From the NCBI RefSeq assembly GCF_006517535.1, contig NZ_VHQH01000039.1, positions 306,798 through 370,797 of the forward strand: DNA of 64,000 nucleotides, in the 5' to 3' direction. Shown here piece after piece: positions 60,301-64,000 of this stretch (within the stretch, counting starts at the first letter, position 1; each line of letters starts with the position of its first letter). Origin of the DNA: Schumannella sp. 10F1B-5-1. Lineage in GTDB: Bacteria; Actinomycetota; Actinomycetes; Actinomycetales; Microbacteriaceae. Position numbers and translations under genes: made by a program. The notes under the pieces are model-generated. The model was given only the letters and a program-made list of their open reading frames with translations, did not search any database and was not told the origin of the DNA.

Positions 60301-60532
60301 CGGCGGCGACCCCATCAACGCAATCGATCCGACCGGTAACATCACCCAGTCGCAAGCCTGCAGCCTTACCCTCGTTGGAGTCGGGCTCGCGCTCGGAGCG
60401 CTGGCGGCCGGGGCGACAGCGGGGCTCGGCGCGGCGGCCATTGTATCGGCCAGTGCGGCGGGAGCGATCGGAGCAGGCGCCGATATTGGGATCGCAGCCG
60501 GGATAGGTGTTTTCAGCACCTTCGTCTGCTGA
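57314..60532 (+). CDS. RHS/YD-repeat protein with hydrophobic C-terminal tip
   Basis: Secreted RHS-repeat protein of 1072 residues; such proteins form a shell carrying a variable C-terminal effector. An N-terminal signal peptide ends near AASPAYA (about residue 33). Many YD repeats follow (such as YDQLGRLTS, YDRAGNLTT, YDARGNRLT), then the RHS core WIHYGARWYNPNVGRWTQQD to RYAYAGGDPINAIDPTG. After it only 63 residues remain, rich in Gly/Ala and without polar catalytic residues, ending FVC. This is much shorter than usual toxin domains. GTG at 57314 or ATG at 57320 may be the start. Wobble usage shifts along the gene. Small genes follow at once. Confidence 0.9.
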   Translation: MSMLTTRARVVSVVTTAALAAGLAVVAASPAYAVLPTAPTVTGVTGARPGATQLPFPISDQVSARVDVATGNLLVSTSSLSLVGVNGPVKVGQSYNSLGTSVGSTSVVAANKWTVGVDGAGYLTSGASGVVVYVAGDGGTWSFTPVAGSSTAYTAPAGIKADLVAGGGGWTLTFRQSQQKVVFNGNGQPTSIADRNGNATTIAYTGANPTSITSSGGPVAARTATLSYSASTYTLTASQASGSSSRQLQYVKNSASNLTSIVDANGKTTSFGYTGTNLTTITSPSGSVMTITYNTTTGKVEKVAQTNTTSGSPGTSTTRISYPSATQTLVAGPNTDQAQPITSVPRTTYTIDAAARLATAAVDAAGRSRSATYTPNGDIASSTDGAGAGSGTTTSTFGANGGDSKTGQSDPGGASSAAAYGNTAAATSYLASSSTDDAGNSSTFTYNGAGNQLTSTDALTNVATLTYNADGTVATALAPGNGTNKTLYGYNATTKQLTSMTPVTGAGLGARAFTYDDFGRLRTATNGRGITTTYSYDKQDRLLTTSFSDGTGTVTNTYTDTGLTKTRADANGTTTFGYDQLGRLTSRVNTFAGGTISYGYDRAGNLTTTTDSRGTTTNAFDASGVPTQITYVKGAGTQVLGFATDNRGRRTDSWLQTNAAHTTWKAHSHQDYDTSGRVSRVIGETMDSGTIAKILDVSYCYNTATAAPTCSTGTTTDRKKLQWELNNLTGQVTAYSYDTAGRLTGAAQSGGSGPNSTYAYTYDARGNRLTAVVSGASPSSQTFTVNAANQITSTGYSYDGTGNLTADTGGSYAYNGAEQMTTVTQASASYTYKYAGASQNEVIQQDKAGASYKLVYGRTAATGEPVVEQVKVGSDTAYIENDPVTGQPLLLQASSGVQSLYVYSGTGSPVAALTDYSYAAYAYKFDPYGVPTVTTNTGGNGYVQNPFVFSGGIQDRATGWIHYGARWYNPNVGRWTQQDTLDAPLEPANANRYAYAGGDPINAIDPTGNITQSQACSLTLVGVGLALGALAAGATAGLGAAAIVSASAAGAIGAGADIGIAAGIGVFSTFVC

Positions 60533-60541
60533 GGACGATCC

Positions 60542-60727
60542 GTGCGCGCACCGATATGGGCAGTAATACTTCTCGTCGGGGGGGTGGCCATGACTGTCCT
60601 GTTTGTCGCCCTGGCTATAGCGGATGCGAATCCTGATCCAGCCATACCCCTGATGTGGGCAATAATCGGCGCCATTTTCGCTGCTGTCGGAGCGATCCGA
60701 TTGTGGCTAGCGCGGCGCGGCAAGTGA
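60542..60727 (+). CDS. Two-helix membrane protein, putative immunity 1
   Basis: A 61-residue protein starting MRAPIWAVILLVGG with two hydrophobic segments (about 5-27 and 36-54) and the basic end LWLARRGK. It lies nine bases after the RHS stop, with GAGGA at 60531-60535. Its position directly after an RHS tip is that of an immunity protein; no family is recognised and the role is inferred. Confidence 0.6.
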   Translation: MRAPIWAVILLVGGVAMTVLFVALAIADANPDPAIPLMWAIIGAIFAAVGAIRLWLARRGK

Positions 60728-60906
60728 CTGGTAGAGCGCCTCTCGCCGCGGCAGCGCCGGTCATAGGGGCAATTGCCGGAGCGATCCTCGGGGTTGGCGT
60801 TGGTGCCGGCGGCTTGGCTGGGTGTCATGCGGTGGCCGATCCTCCCGGTTTCGCGGGCACAGTACTCGGCACCGTAGGTGGGTTCTACTCGACGATTCCG
60901 GGCTGA
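60724..60906 (+). CDS. Small Gly/Ala-rich hydrophobic peptide, possible orphan RHS tip 2
   Basis: A 60-residue peptide (MTGRAPLAAAAPVIGAIAGA ...) with GxxxG-type spacing and one Cys. GTG at 60724 overlaps the stop of the preceding gene (GTGA). It resembles the RHS tip in composition rather than in alignable sequence. Coding status rests on the overlap pattern and the alternation with membrane proteins. Confidence 0.5.
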   Translation: MTGRAPLAAAAPVIGAIAGAILGVGVGAGGLAGCHAVADPPGFAGTVLGTVGGFYSTIPG

Positions 60907-61112
60907 TGATGCAGTCAGAACGCTCAGGATGGGCGGCGGCAGCCATCAGCGGGCTTGTCACCGTTGCGTGCGTGGTCGTATGTATCACTAGCGCCCAGGA
61001 CGGCAATTCGAGTCTGGCAGCCTTCACGGGCATCTTGGCTGGCCTGTGCGCAGCGTGGATGATCATCTCGACGATTCGGCTGCTGACGCGGCGCCGAGCC
61101 GGGCGTAGGTGA
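60906..61112 (+). CDS. Two-helix membrane protein, putative immunity 2
   Basis: A 68-residue protein starting MMQSERSGWAAAAISGL with two hydrophobic segments and the basic end RLLTRRRAGRR. The ATG shares a base with the preceding stop (TGATG). Same layout as the proteins at 60542 and 61248. Confidence 0.6.
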   Translation: MMQSERSGWAAAAISGLVTVACVVVCITSAQDGNSSLAAFTGILAGLCAAWMIISTIRLLTRRRAGRR

Positions 61113-61128
61113 AGCCGGGAGGCCGCCC

Positions 61129-61248
61129 GTGGGACCACCTGGATCATGTGGGCAAGCTTTGTTCAGCGCGGGTCTGACCATCGTCGGCACCGTTGGCTGC
61201 GTTGCCGGCTTCACAGCGGCCGTTGATGCTCAGATCGAGCAGTACTAA
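61129..61248 (+). CDS. Small hydrophobic peptide, possible orphan RHS tip 3
   Basis: A 39-residue peptide whose QALFSAGLTIVGTVGCVAGF resembles QACSLTLVGVGLALGALAAG at the start of the RHS tip. GGGAGG stands seven bases upstream of the GTG. It is too short for ordinary gene finders. The TAA overlaps the next start (TAATG). Confidence 0.5.
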   Translation: MGPPGSCGQALFSAGLTIVGTVGCVAGFTAAVDAQIEQY

Positions 61249-61460
61249 TGCGACCCGGAATTCTGATCGCGGGATTCGCGATCGCTGCTATTGGAACGGC
61301 GATCGTCGGGATCGACGCCTTGGTAGAGGCGAATTGGGTGCTGGCGGTGGCGATGTTCCTTATCGCCGTTGCGGCCGTAGGTTGCGGCGCTACCTGGGTG
61401 GCTCGTCTTCGTCGGCCACGTACAGACGGAGACTCCGACGCCGATGGGCCGACGCAGTAG
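61248..61460 (+). CDS. Two-helix membrane protein, putative immunity 3
   Basis: A 70-residue protein beginning MRPGILIAGFAIAAIG with two hydrophobic segments, then the basic WVARLRRPR and a short acidic tail. The start overlaps the previous stop. It closes the run; 61461-61629 holds only the regulatory sites of the reductase gene. Confidence 0.6.
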   Translation: MRPGILIAGFAIAAIGTAIVGIDALVEANWVLAVAMFLIAVAAVGCGATWVARLRRPRTDGDSDADGPTQ

Positions 61461-61530
61461 CAGTTGACTCTCGACCCTCGTGATAACTGCACCATGAGAA
61501 AGAGAGGCGCATCCGACCCATCGATCTGCC

Positions 61531-61562
61531 TTAAACTGACATAATGTGCATTATCGGTTTAA
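61531..61562. promoter_or_regulatory. Interrupted palindrome upstream of the 61630 reductase
   Basis: TTAAAC-n4-ATAATG-TG-CATTAT-n2-GTTTAA, an AT-rich inverted repeat in a GC-rich genome, 68 bases before the gene. It looks like a MarR- or TetR-type operator; the regulator is not in the window. Confidence 0.5.
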
Positions 61563-61617
61563 TCCACTGGATGCGGCGGCCGCCGCTGCGCATCGCCGAA
61601 ATGTCGGCGGTTGATCC

Positions 61618-61623
61618 TACGGT
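61618..61623 (+). promoter_or_regulatory. Leaderless -10 element of the 61630 gene
   Basis: TACGGT with six bases to the ATG at 61630. Confidence 0.5.
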
Positions 61624-61629
61624 CGCCGC

Positions 61630-62181
61630 ATGGCGATCTTCTTCGACACGGCGACGACGCTCGACGGGTACCTGGCGGACGACGAGGATTCGCTGGCCTG
61701 GCTGTTCGCCGTTCCCGGCGGCGATGAGCCGGCTCCCGAGCTCGCACCCGCGCCGGCGGCCGTCATGGTCGAGGGCTCGACGACGTACGAATGGGTGCTG
61801 CGCGATCAGGACCTGATCGCGCATCCGGAGCGCTGGGCGCAGTTCCACGGCGCGACGCCGGTGTTCGTGTTCACGACGCGCGAGCTGCCGGTTCCCGACG
61901 GCGCGGATGTGCGGTTCGTGCGCGGGCCGGTCGCCGACGCGCTGCCGCAGATCCGCGCGGCGGCCGGCGAGAGCGACATCTGGCTCGTCGGTGGCGGCGA
62001 CCTCGTCGGCCAGTTCGACGACGCCGGCGCCCTCGACGAGCTCCGGCTGTCGTACGCGCCAGTCACGCTCGGCTCGGGGGCCCCGCTGCTCCCCCGGCGC
62101 CTCGAGGCCGATCGGCTGGCGCTCAGCTCGGCGACGCAGGTCGGTGCCTTCGCCCGACTGATCTATCGCGTCACGCGCTGA
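61630..62181 (+). CDS. Dihydrofolate reductase family protein (RibD C-terminal type) 1
   Basis: A 183-residue NADPH-dependent reductase fold with TATTLDGYLADDEDSLAWL at the N-terminus and IWLVGGGDLVGQFDDAGALDE as the nucleotide-binding block. These stand-alone proteins (YyaP/YwjB-like) have no firm substrates. It is followed 53 bases later by a paralogue of the same length. Confidence 0.85.
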   Translation: MAIFFDTATTLDGYLADDEDSLAWLFAVPGGDEPAPELAPAPAAVMVEGSTTYEWVLRDQDLIAHPERWAQFHGATPVFVFTTRELPVPDGADVRFVRGPVADALPQIRAAAGESDIWLVGGGDLVGQFDDAGALDELRLSYAPVTLGSGAPLLPRRLEADRLALSSATQVGAFARLIYRVTR

Positions 62182-62219
62182 TCGCCGCATCCCGTCTCCC
62201 CTGCATCATCGCCCTCGAT

Positions 62220-62234
62220 GTGTACAGTGTACAC
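62220..62234. promoter_or_regulatory. Palindromic operator abutting the start codon, with -10 inside
   Basis: GTGTACAGTGTACAC has perfect 7-bp arms around one base and ends directly before the ATG at 62235. TACAGT (62223-62228) with six bases to the ATG makes a leaderless -10 embedded in the operator. Its core is shared with the site at 27919. Confidence 0.6.
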
Positions 62235-62786
62235 ATGAGCGCGACTCTGCTGCACTTCACGATGTCGCTCGACGGCTGCATCGCCGACGAACACGGCTCG
62301 ATCGACTGGGCCTTCGGCTTCGGTCCCGCCGTGCTGCCCGAGGCCGACCGCATCCGCACCCGCGCGACCGTCGTGGTCGGCGGCCGACGCGGCTACGACG
62401 TCGACCCCGCGGCGCAGCCCTATGGCGGTGACTGGAACGGCACCGTGATGGTGCTCAGCCATCGCCCCGCTCCCCCGGATGCCGACCCGGCGACCGTCTT
62501 CCTCGACGCGTCGATCGACGACGCGCTCCGGGCGGCTCACGCCCGCGCGGAGGGCGGCGACGTGCTGCTGCTCAGCGCCGACCTCGCGCGGCAGGCGCTC
62601 GATGCGGATCTGGTCGACGAGATCCTGCTGCACGTCGTGCCGGTGGCGCTCGGCCGCGGCATCCGCCTGTTCGACGGCCTCGCCGCTCCGCGGCGCTTCA
62701 GAACCGCGCTCACCGCCCAGTCCGGCGAGGTCACGACCCTGCTCCTGCGCCGGGCCGCCGACGGCGACTGCGCGAGCCTCGGCTGA
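62235..62786 (+). CDS. Dihydrofolate reductase family protein (RibD C-terminal type) 2
   Basis: A 183-residue paralogue of the preceding gene with LHFTMSLDGCIADEHGSIDW and the ELADLARQALDADLVDE-like block VLLLSADLARQALDADLVDE. The substrate is unknown. Its promoter lies wholly within a palindrome, so it is probably tightly repressed by a TetR-like protein. It is convergent with the ABC gene. Confidence 0.84.
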   Translation: MSATLLHFTMSLDGCIADEHGSIDWAFGFGPAVLPEADRIRTRATVVVGGRRGYDVDPAAQPYGGDWNGTVMVLSHRPAPPDADPATVFLDASIDDALRAAHARAEGGDVLLLSADLARQALDADLVDEILLHVVPVALGRGIRLFDGLAAPRRFRTALTAQSGEVTTLLLRRAADGDCASLG

Positions 62787-62811
62787 TCCGCCGCACGCGA
62801 TCCGCCGGTGC

Positions 62812-63624
62812 TCAGTCGAGTCGCACGGCGCGCCGCGCCCGCGCCGACCAGCGCCCGCCGCGGTGCTCGACGTCGATCGGGTGCTCGAACGCCGCCGAGA
62901 CCGCCTCGCTCGTCACGACGTCGCCGACGGGTCCGGATTCGGTGATGCGCCCGTGCGCCACCAGCACCGCGTGCGTGGTCGTCTCCGGCAGCTCCTCGAG
63001 GTGGTGCGTGACCAGGATCGACGCCAGCTCGGGATGCGTGCGCTCGAGCGAGTCGACGGTCTCCAGCAGCTGCTCGCGCGCCGCCACATCGAGTCCTGTC
63101 GAGGGCTCGTCGAGCAGCAGCAGCGCGGGATCCGAGAGCAGCGCCCGCGCGATCAGGGTGCGCCCGCGCTCGCCCTGCGAGAGGGTCGGCCAGCGCGACT
63201 CGGCGATCGCCGACAATCCCAGCTGGGCCAGCATCCCGTCGACGCGCTCGATCTCGGTCGCGCTCGCCTCCCAGCGCATCGGCAGCTCGATCGTGCCGGT
63301 GAGGCCGGTCAGCGCGACCTCGCGCACGGTCAGCGGCGAATCCAGGGCGTGGCGCGGATTCACGTGTCCGATGCGACGGCGCAGCGCCGCGAGCTCGACG
63401 CGTCCCAGGCGCTCCCCCAGCACCTCGACGGAGCCCGACGAGGGATGCGTCACCGCCCCGCAGAAGCCGAGGATCGTGCTCTTGCCGGCGCCGTTCGGAC
63501 CGAGCAGCGCCCAGTGCTCTCCCGCCTGCACCTCGAGCGAGACCTCGTCGAGGATCTGACGCCCGCCGCGCCGGAATCCGACGGAGCGCAGTGCGATGAC
63601 CGGAGTCGGCGACCCGGCGCTCAC
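62812..63624 (-). CDS. ABC transporter ATP-binding protein
   Basis: Single ATPase domain of 270 residues with Walker A GPNGAGKST, signature LSQGERGRTLIARALL, Walker B LLLLDEPSTGLD and switch His in LVTHHLEEL. No permease is adjacent in the visible sequence; the domain resembles stand-alone ModF/YhcH-type ATPases. The GTG start overlaps the stop of the UPF0303 gene. Confidence 0.88.
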   Translation of the reverse strand: MSAGSPTPVIALRSVGFRRGGRQILDEVSLEVQAGEHWALLGPNGAGKSTILGFCGAVTHPSSGSVEVLGERLGRVELAALRRRIGHVNPRHALDSPLTVREVALTGLTGTIELPMRWEASATEIERVDGMLAQLGLSAIAESRWPTLSQGERGRTLIARALLSDPALLLLDEPSTGLDVAAREQLLETVDSLERTHPELASILVTHHLEELPETTTHAVLVAHGRITESGPVGDVVTSEAVSAAFEHPIDVEHRGGRWSARARRAVRLD

Positions 63625-64000
63625 CGGCCGTTCTCGGCGCTGAGGAACTGGCTGACCGCATCCACGACGAGCGCGTGGTCGTCGGCCTGCGACAGACCCG
63701 AGATGCCCACCGTGCCGAGCAGGGCGCCCGACGCGGTCTTGATCGGCACGCAGCCGCCGGCGATCGCGAAGCGCGTCGAGTCGAGCTCGGCGTAGGAGCG
63801 CCCGCTCACCTCGCCGCGGATCTTCAGCAGGAACGTGCTGGCGCCGAAGCGCTGCACGGCGCGCGCCTTGCGCACCAGCCAGTCGTCGTTGTCACTCGAC
63901 GAGCCCGGCATGCCGACCTGGAACGCGGTCTGCTCGCCGATCGTGATGCGGATCGCGATCGGCAGGCTGCGCTCGGCGGCGATGCCGACCAGGATCGTGC
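63621..64000 (-). CDS. UPF0303 family protein (partial)
   Basis: C-terminal ~125 residues of a heme-degrading-domain-like (UPF0303) protein; the N-terminus is beyond the right edge, and the frame stays open to the last base. Family features are PIAIRITIG, FQVGMPGSSSDNDDWLVRKA, FAIAGGCVPIK and SGLSQADDHALVVDAV. The ATG at 63909-63911 is internal, because the conserved domain begins before it. Confidence 0.85.
   Translation of the reverse strand, partial: TILVGIAAERSLPIAIRITIGEQTAFQVGMPGSSSDNDDWLVRKARAVQRFGASTFLLKIRGEVSGRSYAELDSTRFAIAGGCVPIKTASGALLGTVGISGLSQADDHALVVDAVSQFLSAENGR

Overview
The window is a dense, roughly 70 % GC segment of an actinobacterial chromosome. Gene content and order point to the family Microbacteriaceae (order Micrococcales): a Topo IV-type ParE/ParC pair, sepH, the DUF4193-DUF3093-dut-DUF3710-DUF3159-acn-dxs block, fadB/fadA-rnd-DUF3000, a fused CydDC, and many genes whose -10 hexamer lies 6-7 bases before the start codon (leaderless transcription). 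I found no rRNA, CRISPR array, insertion sequence or prophage.

Layout. 0-3.4 kb: lipoyl E2 (cut by the left edge), lpdA and leucyl aminopeptidase. 3.5-10.8 kb: PAC2 protein, an MFS transporter, the principal sigma factor, then murT-gatD and a convergent ATP-grasp gene. 10.6-18.5 kb: zinc-ribbon DUF7455, parE, a carboxylesterase, parC and a phosphodiesterase. 18.5-27.9 kb: sepH, the dut cluster, aconitase and dxs. 28-36 kb: a drug exporter, the beta-oxidation pair, RNase D, DUF3000 and a hydrolase. 36-39.5 kb: a RibD-like reductase, SufE, a sulfurtransferase and ZapE. 39.4-47.3 kb: a BlaR/BlaI-type pair divergent from cydA-cydB-cydDC. 47.4-50 kb: amt behind a GlnR-type box, then a degenerate Amt paralogue. 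50.1-50.6 kb: four tRNAs. 50.8-54.7 kb: a pterin dehydratase-VOC fusion, dhaL-dhaM without dhaK, and small metabolic genes. 54.8-61.5 kb: an accessory stretch of ORFans, an RHS-repeat protein and a chain of tiny membrane genes. 61.5-64 kb: two RibD/DHFR-like reductases, an ABC ATPase and a UPF0303 gene (cut by the right edge).

Two parts look most likely to be new. First, MurT and GatD, which normally amidate the alpha-carboxyl of D-Glu in lipid II, are both altered. GatD has Ala where the glutaminase Cys should be and contains no Cys at all, and MurT lacks the Cys4 zinc ribbon. Microbacteriaceae have B-type peptidoglycan, in which that same carboxyl carries the cross-linking amino acid. The pair may therefore have been repurposed to attach an amino acid instead of ammonia, perhaps with the neighbouring ATP-grasp enzyme. 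Second, the RHS protein ends in a 63-residue hydrophobic Gly/Ala-rich tip. It is followed by three two-helix membrane proteins alternating with two more tiny hydrophobic peptides, all translationally coupled, which looks like tandem tip/immunity cassettes. The Amt paralogue that has lost both pore histidines is a third candidate.
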